64,000 nt of DNA from Larkinella terrae (GTDB lineage Bacteria > Bacteroidota > Bacteroidia > Cytophagales > Spirosomataceae), in assembly GCF_009668025.1 (NCBI RefSeq), contig NZ_WJXZ01000012.1, positions 124,001 to 188,000 on the forward strand, written 5' to 3'. Shown in pieces: positions 17,145 to 26,726 of the stretch. The number at the start of each line of letters is the position of its first letter. Within the stretch, counting starts at the first letter, position 1. The translations under genes and the position numbers were made by a program. The notes under the pieces were generated by a model. It saw nothing but the letters and a program-made list of their open reading frames with translations. It ran no database searches and was not told the origin of the DNA.

Positions 17145-17987
17145 TCACTTACCCCAGACTCCCGTGGCCGCCGTTCGCCGGACATAGTCCGCGAAATCAG
17201 CCGGTTTTCGCCCCAGTGCCCGTTCGACACCATCGGCCACACTGGCATTCCGGCCGTCCAGTACTTCAATAAACAAGTACTTTAACAGCGCCACAAATTC
17301 GCCGGGAACCCCGTATGCTGCGAGTGTCGACGCATAATCCGCCATTGAGATAGCTTCATAGTGAATCGGTCGGCCGGTTTCGGCAGCGATTTCGTTGACC
17401 GCTTCTTCAAACGTGAGCAGGCGCGGACCGGTTAATTCGTACAACTGCCCGTTGTGCGTTTCTTCCGTCAAGGCGGCAGCGGCCACATCCGCAATGTCTT
17501 CCACGTCGATGAACGGTTCACCGATCGCGCCAACGGGCAGGGCCACATACCCCGCCAAAACCGGTTCCAGCAGGTAGCTTTCGCTGAAATTTTGACTGAA
17601 CCAGCTCGCGCGCAGAATGGTCCAGTCGGTTCCGGAATCCATCACGACCCGTTCGCATTCCTCCGCTTCCGGTTCTCCCCGACCCGATAACAGCACCAGT
17701 TTCCGAACGCCGGTTTTCACCGCCGTTTCCACAAACGAACGGATGGTTTCGACCGCGCCGGGAACGGCCAGATCCGGCTGAAACGAGATATAAACCGCTT
17801 CGATGTCGGTTAATGCGGTTTTCCAGGTAGCGGTATCTTCCCAGTCGAACCGGGGCTCGCCCGACCGCGAACCAATCCGAACCGGCCAGCCACGCTCGCT
17901 CAGACGTTGTAAGACCCGGCTACCGGTTTTTCCATTTCCTCCCAAAACCAGCGTTTGCTTAGCCGGTTGTTCAATTGCCTCACTCAT
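17145..17987 (-). CDS. NmrA-like NAD(P)-binding reductase
   Basis: 280-residue atypical short-chain dehydrogenase with the nucleotide-binding motif G16-G-N-G-K-T-G22 and a single Rossmann domain. The central L-L-S-G-R-G-E-P-E and D-W-T-I-L-R-A-S-W-F-S-Q-N-F segments match NmrA/azoreductase-like proteins (COG0702). It could be a redox-sensing protein or a small-molecule reductase; the substrate is unknown. An AraC-type regulator is encoded just upstream on the same strand, so it may be the regulator's target. Confidence 0.85.
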   Translation of the reverse strand: MSEAIEQPAKQTLVLGGNGKTGSRVLQRLSERGWPVRIGSRSGEPRFDWEDTATWKTALTDIEAVYISFQPDLAVPGAVETIRSFVETAVKTGVRKLVLLSGRGEPEAEECERVVMDSGTDWTILRASWFSQNFSESYLLEPVLAGYVALPVGAIGEPFIDVEDIADVAAAALTEETHNGQLYELTGPRLLTFEEAVNEIAAETGRPIHYEAISMADYASTLAAYGVPGEFVALLKYLFIEVLDGRNASVADGVERALGRKPADFADYVRRTAATGVWGK

Positions 17988-18058
17988 CGTTTTTTCCGTT
18001 GTTTTTTGGCAAAACTAGCGGAGTGAATACGGGCAAAATAGAACAAAACCGACAGGCG

Positions 18059-18877
18059 TTACCCGATCAGCTGGGGAAAGTTCTCGACCACTTCGATGGA
18101 TCGTTTCTGAAACTGATTGGGCGAAAAACCGGCAAATTCTTTGAATGAGCGGATAAAGTGGGACTGATCGGCGTACAGATTGTCGAAGGCAATATCCGAC
18201 AGCCGGTCGAAATCGTTCGACCGGAATTGGTTCAGCGAAGCCTGAAACCGGCAAATCTTTGCAAACATTTTCGGAGAAATGCCGACCCAGTGATTGAACT
18301 TGCGCTCGAAACTTCGCTCGGAAAGGTTAGCGGTTTTTTGCAGTTCTTTCAGGGAAACATTTCCTTTTGACTGGATCAGTTGACTCAGGGCGTACTGAAT
18401 CAATCCGTCCGCCGTAGCTTCATTTTTTTTTATTTGGGAAACCAGAAACCTTGACAGAAGTTCAATCCGGCCCCCTGTCGACGGAATCGACGAGAGTTGC
18501 TCCAGCAGATGAAATCCCTGTTTTTCGGCCAGTTCGTTCAAATCCGTGCAGGTGTTGGTCAGCTCGCTGGCGTTGAATCCGAAAATCGACTTCAGGGCGT
18601 TGGGATAGAAACAGATTCCGATCGTATTTAACTGCCCGCTCAGGCACAGTTGAGCCTGGCTCGTGGTTTGGCCGTACACAAAAATACCGGGTAACTGCTT
18701 GCGGCTCTGGTCGTAAAACACCCCTTGTTCGGGTTGCTGAAAGAGCAGCCCCGGACACCCGTCGGCCAGGGGTCGGAAGGTTTTGGGGGAGCTATCCCGG
18801 CTACTACTTTCCAATACCCAGAAGTAACGGACGTGCTCGCGGAGGTAAGCCGGTGGGGGTATTTGTTCGTAGTTCAT
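18059..18877 (-). CDS. AraC family transcriptional regulator
   Basis: 272 residues. The N-terminal sensor domain begins P-P-A-Y-L-R-E-H-V-R-Y-F-W-V-L-E, like DUF6597-type AraC proteins. The C-terminal double helix-turn-helix includes L-S-E-R-S-F-E-R-K-F-N-H-W-V-G-I-S-P-K and Y-A-D-Q-S-H-F-I-R-S-F-K-E-F-A-G-F-S-P. Its start overlaps the stop of the oxidase subunit III-like gene by 4 bases (ATGA), so the two are coupled. The NmrA-like gene lies 71 bases downstream on the same strand. Confidence 0.9.
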   Translation of the reverse strand: MNYEQIPPPAYLREHVRYFWVLESSSRDSSPKTFRPLADGCPGLLFQQPEQGVFYDQSRKQLPGIFVYGQTTSQAQLCLSGQLNTIGICFYPNALKSIFGFNASELTNTCTDLNELAEKQGFHLLEQLSSIPSTGGRIELLSRFLVSQIKKNEATADGLIQYALSQLIQSKGNVSLKELQKTANLSERSFERKFNHWVGISPKMFAKICRFQASLNQFRSNDFDRLSDIAFDNLYADQSHFIRSFKEFAGFSPNQFQKRSIEVVENFPQLIG

Positions 18878-19479
18878 AGCCCGTGATGGTAAAGTAAAAA
18901 CAGAAAAACGTACAGCCAGAGCACATCCACAAAATGCCAGTAAAGCGTAAACAGCTTTATTTTCAGCATATTGGGTGGATTAACGCTGTAAACAAAAGCC
19001 TCCACGTATGGAATTCGGCGCATCGCTTCGGCAAAGGCAATGGACAGGAAAACCAATCCAATCACAATGTGCAGCAGGTGCAGGCCGGACAAAATAAACA
19101 GAAAACTGCCGGACGGATTGGTTTGCAGGTAAACACCTTTCAGCATCAATTGCCGCCAGCCCAGCACCTGCAAAACGACAAAAAGGGTTCCTAAAAACAG
19201 CGTTGTGCCCAGATAAAGCCGGTATTGCGTAAACCGCTCGTGCCGAAAGGCGCTGTTGGCAATGTGTAACGTCAGGCTACTGGCGATAATAACCGCCGTG
19301 CTGGCCAGAAATACCGTTGGCAGCGACACGTTGCGCCAGTCAGCACCCACCTTCCGCACCATGTAGGTAACCAGCAGAACGGTAAAGATAAAAACGCTGC
19401 TCGCCATACACAGCCAGAGCATGAAACGCTTGGGCTCCCGGCGACGCGTAATGAAGTTGTTCTGGCGACGGGTTTCCAT
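18874..19479 (-). CDS. Cytochrome c oxidase subunit III-like protein
   Basis: 201 residues from ATG 19479 (M-E-T-R-R-Q-N-N-F); an upstream extension to 19584 is less likely. It has five predicted membrane helices, like the short bacterial subunit III. Signature segments are S-G-L-H-L-L-H-I-V-I-G in helix 4 and Y-W-H-F-V-D-V-L-W-L-Y in helix 5. Subunits I and II are not in this window, so it is an orphan or serves a complex encoded elsewhere. Coupled by a 4-base overlap to an AraC regulator, an unusual partner. Confidence 0.85.
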   Translation of the reverse strand: METRRQNNFITRRREPKRFMLWLCMASSVFIFTVLLVTYMVRKVGADWRNVSLPTVFLASTAVIIASSLTLHIANSAFRHERFTQYRLYLGTTLFLGTLFVVLQVLGWRQLMLKGVYLQTNPSGSFLFILSGLHLLHIVIGLVFLSIAFAEAMRRIPYVEAFVYSVNPPNMLKIKLFTLYWHFVDVLWLYVFLFLLYHHGL

Positions 19480-19768
19480 CGGACGGTGAAAGCAGCGGTT
19501 TTTGGTTTGTTTGCCAAACGCGAACCGGCTCAAAATGGTTTGCCCAATTCGCTTTCGACAAAGAAATAACGCTATCCGGACCACATAAAGTCCTTAAACT
19601 AGCATTAAAAATCAAGTTACTTTGCAGCGATTGAACTACTTACTGTTTCATGAAAACACATCAATTTATATAATAATAGTTCTATTTTCCGGCTAATTTT
19701 GGCTTAAAACATAATTATTACGGGTTCATTATGGACTACCGGTTACTAAGTTAGAGTAACTCTGGGTT

Positions 19769-19798
19769 TTGCGGCCCAATTTTTGTTACCTATCTTTC
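19769..19798 (+). promoter_or_regulatory. Probable promoter of giant gene 1
   Basis: TTG at 19769-19771, 19 bases, then TATCTTTC at 19791-19798 (one mismatch to TAnnTTTG). The paralogue has the same spacing and the same TTTC variant at 26849-26878. Confidence 0.45.
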
Positions 19799-19875
19799 CA
19801 AAAATTAACAATCTTCCGATTATCTGTTGTTTGGCTGAGGTGCTCACTGGTGTTTCATTAACTACTCAACTATCT

Positions 19876-22800
19876 ATGCTCAATTCCTTTACTTCACGAA
19901 CGTGTGCTGCTTTGATTTTGTCCATTTTTCTGTCTCTGGCAGGATATGGGCAAGTGGGAATCAATATGGAAGACAGGGATTACATTAATTCGGCCAGCCC
20001 AGCGCCGAATCCCGCAGTAAATTTCAAGGCTGCTACCAGCATCATGTTCGACAAAGGCGGCAACTTGTACATTGCCTGCCGCTACGGGCAGATTTACCGC
20101 ATCAAACGGGGGGAAACCAAAGCGACGCTTATCCTGGACATTGGGGAAGAAGTAGCCGGTTATGGTGACCACGGCGTCATGGGAATCACGCTGGACCGCG
20201 ACCATTTGACCAACGGGCGGTTTTATATCTACTACATCGTAGATATGTATTATTACGACAACTTCGGCAAACCCGGTTATGATCCCAAAAAGTCGACCGA
20301 CGATGTCGCAACGATTGGACGCCTTACCCGCTACACCGTTAATCCGGCGAACGAGTACAAGGCTGATCTGGCCAGCCGGAAAATCCTGATTGGCGAAACC
20401 CTCGAAACCGGTATTCCCATCGTTACGCCTTCGCACGGGGGCGGTGGACTCGCCACCGGGGAGGACGGAAGTATTTTGTTAGGTACGGGTGATGCCGCCA
20501 GCTTTATTGAACCCGACATTGGCTGTAACGGTACCATGACCTGGTTCAGACAGGCTATTGACCGGAAAATCCTGAAATCGCTGCCGAACGATCCGTACGG
20601 TGGCTGCAATGCCTATGATAAAAATAAAATTACGGAGAACATCGGTGCTTACAAGGCCCAGGTTCTGTTTTCGCACAATGGTAAAGTTCTCCGCGTAAAT
20701 CCGGAAAATGGTGACGGATATCCTTCCAATCCATTCTACAACGCCGGCATCAGCGCCCGCGAACCGCAAAACCGTATCTATGCCCTGGGCTTCCGGCAGG
20801 CTTTCCGGCTGACGGTCCGGCCAAATACCGGTGACTCGAACCCCGCCAACGGAAACCCGGGGGTGTTGTACGTGGGTGATGTCGGTTTTTCGTATTGGGA
20901 AGAGCTTAATGTTGTAACGGCACCGGGACAAAATTTCGGCTGGCCGTACTACGAAGGAGTGGATAAAGGCCGGAATGAGTACTGGAAAACGGAAGTTTTC
21001 AAACCGGCGAATCCCGTTAAACCCCGCATTCAATACCGGGAAAATAAAAACACGCAGGTCATTCAGGGCGATGCAGTCGTTAGTTCCGACAAACGTCCGC
21101 TCGAAGGAAACTGTATTATCGGGGGCGCCTGGCACGAAGGGGGTGGTAACTATCCGAAAGAATTTCAGGATACGTACTACTTTGCTGATTACGGAACGGG
21201 CTGGATTGCGGGTGCCAAATTTGGTCACGACCAGAATCCCGAAGCGGGAAGTATTTTTAAAATGGCCACCAAAATGACCGTTACGGAGTATTCCGACCGG
21301 ATTGTGGGCATGGCTTTTAATCCGTACGACCGCAATATGTACTACATTACGCTGGGCGAAAAATCGTTGGTTCGTCAGCTTGCCTTTACGACTAATCAAC
21401 CGCCTGCCGCCGTCATTACGAAGGATAAATCATTCGGCAGCAGTCCGTTATCGATCAATTTTTCGGCTAAAGACTCCTATGATCCGGAAGGTGGAGCCCT
21501 CACCTATGAATGGAATTTCGGAGATGGAAGTTCGGTAAACCGGACGATGACTCCGCCCTTGAAAACCTTTACAAACGCGGGTACGAAAAGCTACAACGTT
21601 TCGCTAAAGGTTACGGATAGTCAGGGAAAAAGCAGCACGACGCAGACCGTGATTTCAATCAACAACACCCCGCCGGTTGTTGAATCGACCACGGTCGATA
21701 GCTACAGCCAGATTACGCTGCCGCAAACCATCAACCTGAACGCTACCGCATCGGACGCCCAGACTCCGGCGGAGCAGTTGACTTACAAGTGGACGGTTTA
21801 TTTATACCACAACGATCACCGGCACGCCATCTCCATTATCAATGGTCGCTCGGGTACAGTCAACCTGTCGGAAGGAACCTGCGATGGAGAAGCGAGTTAC
21901 TGGTATGGGATGGTTTTGGAAGTTACCGATGCCAGTGGCTTAACCACGACGTACACCAAATATATTTACCTGGCCTGTCCGGGTCAACAGCAAACGATCA
22001 CCTTTAATCCGATTGGTGACAAAGCACCCAATACGCCACCGTTCCGGCCACCGGTTTCGGCTTCTTCGGGCTTACCGGTTACGTTATTTTCGGTCGATGG
22101 GCCCGCGGTTATTGAAAACGGCCAGATCAAATTCACTGGTGGAATAGGTCTGGTTACAATTCGGGCCACCCAGCACGGCAACGGTACGTACAAATATGCC
22201 CAGCCGGTCGAACGGTCGTTTATGGTCACTAACAACGCGCCATCGACACCGGATACGGAGGCTCCTTCAGCGCCGACCGGTTTAGCGGCTTCCAACATCA
22301 CCCAGACGAGTCTGCAACTGAACTGGAATGCTTCGACCGATAATGTGGGCGTGGTCGGCTACGATGTTTACCGGGGTGGCACCAAAATTAATACCAACGT
22401 CGTCAACGGTACCAGTTTCGCAGTCACCGGTTTGACGGCCAACACGGCGTACGCATTCGTGGTGGTTGCCCGCGATGCCGCTTCGAATACCTCCGGCAAT
22501 AGCAACACGGCCAACGTAACAACGCTGGACGCGCCCGCCAATCAGCCGCCGACTCCGCCTTCTGTATCGTCGCTGTCGGCATTTGTAAATACCAGTTTCA
22601 CCTCAGCGGCACTGGCGGCTTTTACCGATCCGGAAAACACTCCGCTGACGTATCAACTGCTTGGTTTACCCGGCACGTTGTCGTTTAACGCGACAACCCG
22701 GGTCATTACGGGTACGCCAACGACCACCGGCACCTACAGCCTGACCTACTCGGCCACCGATCAGCCGGGCCTCAAAAGCAGTGTGACTTTTTCACTGATC

Positions 22801-25800
22801 GTCAACGAGGCAACAAATCCGGGCAATGTTCCACCGGCCGCTCCGACGGTTTCGCCTTTGTCGGCCGTTATCAACACGGCTTATACGTCGGCCCAGCTTC
22901 CGGCCTTCACCGATACTGATCCGCTGACGTATTCGCTGACGGGCTTGCCCAACGGGTTGTCGTTCAACGCGTCTAACCGCGTCATTTCCGGAACGCCGAC
23001 GCAATCGGGCACCTTCACACTGGTCTATACGGCTAACGATGGAAAAGTCTCCGGGAATGTTAACATTACCCTGACGGTGACGACCGGCGCAGTCGCCCCG
23101 GCGGCAAACTATGACGGTTATCTCGTTTTGAGCTGCAACACGATTTCGGGCTGGGCCTGGGAACGCGATCGCGGCAATGCCGTAGTCACAGTCGAACTGT
23201 TTGAAGGGTCATCCATTGCCAACGGTACCCTCATCACTACCATTGCAGCGGATGTGTTTCAACAACACCTGAAGGATGCCGGGAAAGGAAACGGGATTCA
23301 CTGGTTCGACTTCCCCGTTCCGGAAAGCCTCAAAGATGGCCAGAATCACACCATTTGGGGACGCGTCCAGGGATCAGCCTTTGTGCTGAAGTTCTCGACC
23401 GGCATGCCGACATTCATCAACTGCCCCGGCAGCGGAACGCCCAATGCGGCTCCGGTCGCTCCGGCGGTTTCGCCCCTGTCGGCCACTATCAATGCCGGTT
23501 TCCAGACGACTTCACTGCCGGTCTTTACCGACGCCGAAAACGATCCGCTGACGTACACGCTGACGGGCTTGCCCAACGGCATGTCGTTTAACGCCGGTAC
23601 CCGTGAAATTTCCGGTACGCCCACAGTCAGTGGCACGTTTACGCTGACTTACTCAGCCACCGACAACAAGCATTCAGCGGTTTCGACCACGCTGGCCCTG
23701 ACGGTGAACACGGTGAACACACCACCGGCCAATGAAGCTCCGGTCGCTCCGGCGGTTTCGCCCCTGTCGGCCACCATTAACGTCGCCTTTACCGCCAATG
23801 CCCTGCCGGTTTTCACCGACGCCGAAAACGATCCGTTGACGTACACGCTGACGGGTCTGCCCAACGGGCTGTCGTTCAATGCATCCAACCGGGTTATCAG
23901 TGGGACACCAACGCAGTCGGGCACGTTCACGCTGACGTATTCGGCGACGGACAACAAGCACTCAGCGGTTTCGACCACTTTTGCGCTGACCGTCCACGAA
24001 GCCAATAATCCGCCGAGCAATGTTCCACCGGCCGCCCCGACGGTTTCGCCTTTGTCGGCCGTTATCAACACGGCTTATACGTCGGCCCAACTTCCGGCCT
24101 TCACCGATACTGATCCGCTGACGTATTCGCTGACGGGCTTGCCCAACGGATTGTCGTTCAACGCATCCACCCGGGTTATTTCCGGAACGCCGACGCAATC
24201 AGGCACCTTCACGCTGGTTTACGCGGCCAATGATGGCAAGGTCACCGAAGATGTCAACATCACCCTGACGGTCACGACCGGCGCAGTTGCCCCGGCGGCT
24301 AACTTCGACGGCTATCTCGTCCTGAGCTGTGGTTCGATTTCGGGTTGGGCCTGGGAACGCGATCGCGGTAATGCCGTGGTTACCGTCGAGCTGTTTGAAG
24401 GCCCTTCGATTGCCAACGGCACCTTCATCACTGCCATTCCCGCCAACATCTTTCAGCAACACCTGAAGGATGCCGGGAAAGGAAACGGGATTCATGGATT
24501 TGATTTCCCCGTTCCGGACAATCTCAAAGACGGTCAGAATCACACCATCTGGGGACGCGTGCAGGGATCGGCCTTTGTGCTAAAATATTCAACCGGCGCG
24601 CCGACGTTCATCAACTGCCCCGGAAGTGGAACGCCAACGAATGCAGCCCCAGTTGCTCCGGCGGTTTCACCTTTATCGGCCACCATCAATGTTGGCTTCA
24701 CGGCCAATGCCCTGCCGGTTTTCACCGATGCCGAGAATGATCCGCTGACCTACACCCTGACGGGCTTACCCAACGGGCTGTCGTTCAATGCTTCGAATCG
24801 GGTTATCAGTGGCACCCCGACGGCCAGCGGTACGTTTACGCTGACCTATTCGGCGACGGACAACAAGCACTCAGCGGTTTCGACGTCGGTTACGCTGACG
24901 GTGAACGCAGGAGGAGGAACACCACCCGCTAATGCGGCCCCGGTTGCTCCGGCGGTTTCGCCCCTGTCGGCCACTATTAACGTCGCATTTACCGCCAGTG
25001 CTCTGCCGGTTTTCACCGATGCCGAAAACGATCCGTTGACGTACACCTTAACGGGCTTGCCCAACGGACTGTCGTTCAATGCATCCAACCGCGTCATTTC
25101 GGGAACCCCGACGGCCAGTGGCACCTCGACGCTGACGTATTCGGCGACGGACAACAAGCATGCCGCGGTTTCGACCACCTTTACCCTGACCGTGAACACG
25201 GCCGGAGGAACCACCGACCCACCGCCAACCGGTGGCAGCGGACCTGGCAACTATGAAGGCTATCTGGACGTCGTTGAGTGTGGCAGCATTCAGGGTTGGA
25301 TTTGGGATAAAAACCGGCCGAATACCCCCATCACTGTTGAATTTGTGGAGGGAAGTACCGTGGTCGGCACCATAGATGCCAATATTTTCCGTCAGGATCT
25401 GAAAAACGCCAACAAAGGCAACGGTATTCACGGCTACGCTTTCACGGTACCGGCTTCTCTGAAGGATGGAAAACCGCACTCAATCAGTGGCCGGGTGCCG
25501 GGTGGAAACTTCACCTTGAAGTGGTCGCCCAAGGTACTGACCTGTCCGGCGGGTAGTCGGCAGGGCGTTGGAGAGCGCGTAGAAATCAGCATGGACCTGT
25601 CGGTTAGCCCGAACCCCAGCCGGGGACGTGTGGAAATCAGCTACCGGGTGGAAGCCGACCAGTGGGCCGATTTGCAGATCGTGGACATGATGGGCCGGCC
25701 GGTTTGGCAGAAGCCCATGATCGGTACGGGCAAAGTCGAACGCGAGACGGTCGATCTGGCTCCGGCAGGCGCTAATTTGTACTTAATTCAGTTGCAAACC

Positions 25801-25842
25801 GCCAAACAGATTGTTACCAAACGATTGCTGATCAACCGCTAA
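19876..25842 (+). CDS. Giant T9SS-secreted sugar-dehydrogenase-like protein, paralogue 1
   Basis: 1988 residues from ATG 19876 (signal M-L-N-S-F-T-S, cleavage near G-Y-G-Q). The order is: glucose/sorbosone dehydrogenase-type six-blade propeller (~30-505, with S-H-G-G-G-G-L-A-T-G-E-D-G, V-G-D-V-G-F-S-Y-W-E-E-L-N and N-F-G-W-P); PKD domain (~508-595); two Ig-like segments (~600-785); Fn3 (~793-885); seven putative-Ig repeats interleaved with three ~110-residue 'GW' modules; and a type A T9SS sorting domain (V-S-P-N-P-S-R-G to K-R-L-L-I-N-R). Propeller relatives use PQQ to oxidise sugars, but the usual catalytic His region reads L-D here, so activity is uncertain. Probably cell-surface. Paralogous to 27044-34375. 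Confidence 0.88.
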   Translation: MLNSFTSRTCAALILSIFLSLAGYGQVGINMEDRDYINSASPAPNPAVNFKAATSIMFDKGGNLYIACRYGQIYRIKRGETKATLILDIGEEVAGYGDHGVMGITLDRDHLTNGRFYIYYIVDMYYYDNFGKPGYDPKKSTDDVATIGRLTRYTVNPANEYKADLASRKILIGETLETGIPIVTPSHGGGGLATGEDGSILLGTGDAASFIEPDIGCNGTMTWFRQAIDRKILKSLPNDPYGGCNAYDKNKITENIGAYKAQVLFSHNGKVLRVNPENGDGYPSNPFYNAGISAREPQNRIYALGFRQAFRLTVRPNTGDSNPANGNPGVLYVGDVGFSYWEELNVVTAPGQNFGWPYYEGVDKGRNEYWKTEVFKPANPVKPRIQYRENKNTQVIQGDAVVSSDKRPLEGNCIIGGAWHEGGGNYPKEFQDTYYFADYGTGWIAGAKFGHDQNPEAGSIFKMATKMTVTEYSDRIVGMAFNPYDRNMYYITLGEKSLVRQLAFTTNQPPAAVITKDKSFGSSPLSINFSAKDSYDPEGGALTYEWNFGDGSSVNRTMTPPLKTFTNAGTKSYNVSLKVTDSQGKSSTTQTVISINNTPPVVESTTVDSYSQITLPQTINLNATASDAQTPAEQLTYKWTVYLYHNDHRHAISIINGRSGTVNLSEGTCDGEASYWYGMVLEVTDASGLTTTYTKYIYLACPGQQQTITFNPIGDKAPNTPPFRPPVSASSGLPVTLFSVDGPAVIENGQIKFTGGIGLVTIRATQHGNGTYKYAQPVERSFMVTNNAPSTPDTEAPSAPTGLAASNITQTSLQLNWNASTDNVGVVGYDVYRGGTKINTNVVNGTSFAVTGLTANTAYAFVVVARDAASNTSGNSNTANVTTLDAPANQPPTPPSVSSLSAFVNTSFTSAALAAFTDPENTPLTYQLLGLPGTLSFNATTRVITGTPTTTGTYSLTYSATDQPGLKSSVTFSLIVNEATNPGNVPPAAPTVSPLSAVINTAYTSAQLPAFTDTDPLTYSLTGLPNGLSFNASNRVISGTPTQSGTFTLVYTANDGKVSGNVNITLTVTTGAVAPAANYDGYLVLSCNTISGWAWERDRGNAVVTVELFEGSSIANGTLITTIAADVFQQHLKDAGKGNGIHWFDFPVPESLKDGQNHTIWGRVQGSAFVLKFSTGMPTFINCPGSGTPNAAPVAPAVSPLSATINAGFQTTSLPVFTDAENDPLTYTLTGLPNGMSFNAGTREISGTPTVSGTFTLTYSATDNKHSAVSTTLALTVNTVNTPPANEAPVAPAVSPLSATINVAFTANALPVFTDAENDPLTYTLTGLPNGLSFNASNRVISGTPTQSGTFTLTYSATDNKHSAVSTTFALTVHEANNPPSNVPPAAPTVSPLSAVINTAYTSAQLPAFTDTDPLTYSLTGLPNGLSFNASTRVISGTPTQSGTFTLVYAANDGKVTEDVNITLTVTTGAVAPAANFDGYLVLSCGSISGWAWERDRGNAVVTVELFEGPSIANGTFITAIPANIFQQHLKDAGKGNGIHGFDFPVPDNLKDGQNHTIWGRVQGSAFVLKYSTGAPTFINCPGSGTPTNAAPVAPAVSPLSATINVGFTANALPVFTDAENDPLTYTLTGLPNGLSFNASNRVISGTPTASGTFTLTYSATDNKHSAVSTSVTLTVNAGGGTPPANAAPVAPAVSPLSATINVAFTASALPVFTDAENDPLTYTLTGLPNGLSFNASNRVISGTPTASGTSTLTYSATDNKHAAVSTTFTLTVNTAGGTTDPPPTGGSGPGNYEGYLDVVECGSIQGWIWDKNRPNTPITVEFVEGSTVVGTIDANIFRQDLKNANKGNGIHGYAFTVPASLKDGKPHSISGRVPGGNFTLKWSPKVLTCPAGSRQGVGERVEISMDLSVSPNPSRGRVEISYRVEADQWADLQIVDMMGRPVWQKPMIGTGKVERETVDLAPAGANLYLIQLQTAKQIVTKRLLINR
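22540..25560 (+). repeat. Tandem putative-Ig repeats and GW modules in giant gene 1
   Basis: Seven ~95-codon repeats share the core L-T-Y-T-L-T-G-L-P-N-G-L-S-F-N-A and V-I-S-G-T-P-T. They are interleaved with three GW modules at about 23107-23442, 24301-24640 and 25249-25560. The order is R R G R R R G R R G. Many units are nearly identical in DNA, so this is a coding array prone to recombination and assembly error. Confidence 0.9.
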
Positions 25843-25850
25843 AACTCGTT

Positions 25851-25891
25851 AAAACAGAAACCCGCCGGTTCGTTCGGCGGGTTTCTGTTTT
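25851..25891. terminator. Bidirectional intrinsic terminator
   Basis: Long perfect stem (AAAACAGAAACCCGCCG and its complement) around a short TTCG-type loop, with T-rich ends, between convergent giant gene 1 and ispE. Confidence 0.9.
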
Positions 25892-25919
25892 ATTGGACTT
25901 CCGGGATTCGAATCACTCC

Positions 25920-26726
25920 TTATAATGTCTTTTGCCAGACCTGGTAGTGCTGAAAATGATCGGGTAAATGTACCGCTTGCTCGAAAATACCGTAAATAGT
26001 TGACCCCGAACCACTCATACTGGCATAAACCGCCCCCCCTTGGTATAGTTCTTGTTTAATCCTATCGAGTAGAGGATATTTCCTGAACAGTGTATTTTCA
26101 AAGTCGTTCCGAATGGTTTTTTGCCAGTCTCCGACCGGAGCCTGCAATGCCGTACGGAGTGATACGGACGGTTTTTGCGGCTGAATGCCGGCGTAAGCTT
26201 CTGCCGTTGAAATAGCCAGATTGGGATACACCAGGACGAGGGTGTACCCACTCAGGGACAGGTCAATATCTTCAAAACGATCACCTTTTTCGAAGCAATA
26301 CCGGGGTCGATTCTGGATAAAAAAAGCACAATCACTCCCTAACTGTCGTGCATACGTTTCTAACTGCTCAATTGACAATGCCAATGCAAATTGTTCATTT
26401 AACAAACGGAGTGTAAATGCCGCGTCCGCTGATCCTCCCCCCAGGCCTGCGCCGATCGGGATTTGTTTGTAGAGGTACATCTGGACGGGGGGCAGTTCAA
26501 AATCGCGTTTTAAAAGATCATAGGCCCTTAAACAGAGGTTGGTGGTTACATCCCCCGGAATATCGGTACCATCCACCTCGAACCCGGTTTTTGAATCCGG
26601 AATGACCTCCAGTAAATCACTAACCGGGATCGGGTAAAAACACGATTCAAGGTTGTGGAAGCCATCGGGCCGCTTTTCGGTGATCTGTAAACCGATGTTA
26701 ATCTTGGCATTCGGAAAGACTATCAT
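25920..26726 (-). CDS. ispE: 4-diphosphocytidyl-2-C-methyl-D-erythritol kinase
   Basis: GHMP-family kinase of the MEP isoprenoid pathway, phosphorylating CDP-methylerythritol in the cytoplasm. 268 residues. It starts F-P-N-A-K-I-N-I-G-L-Q-I, has the ATP loop P-I-G-A-G-L-G-G-G-S-A-D-A-A, and a C-terminal S-M-S-G-S-G-S-T-I-Y-G motif. It is the only housekeeping gene between the two giant direct paralogues and is oriented against both. No other isp gene is adjacent. Confidence 0.96.
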   Translation of the reverse strand: MIVFPNAKINIGLQITEKRPDGFHNLESCFYPIPVSDLLEVIPDSKTGFEVDGTDIPGDVTTNLCLRAYDLLKRDFELPPVQMYLYKQIPIGAGLGGGSADAAFTLRLLNEQFALALSIEQLETYARQLGSDCAFFIQNRPRYCFEKGDRFEDIDLSLSGYTLVLVYPNLAISTAEAYAGIQPQKPSVSLRTALQAPVGDWQKTIRNDFENTLFRKYPLLDRIKQELYQGGAVYASMSGSGSTIYGIFEQAVHLPDHFQHYQVWQKTL

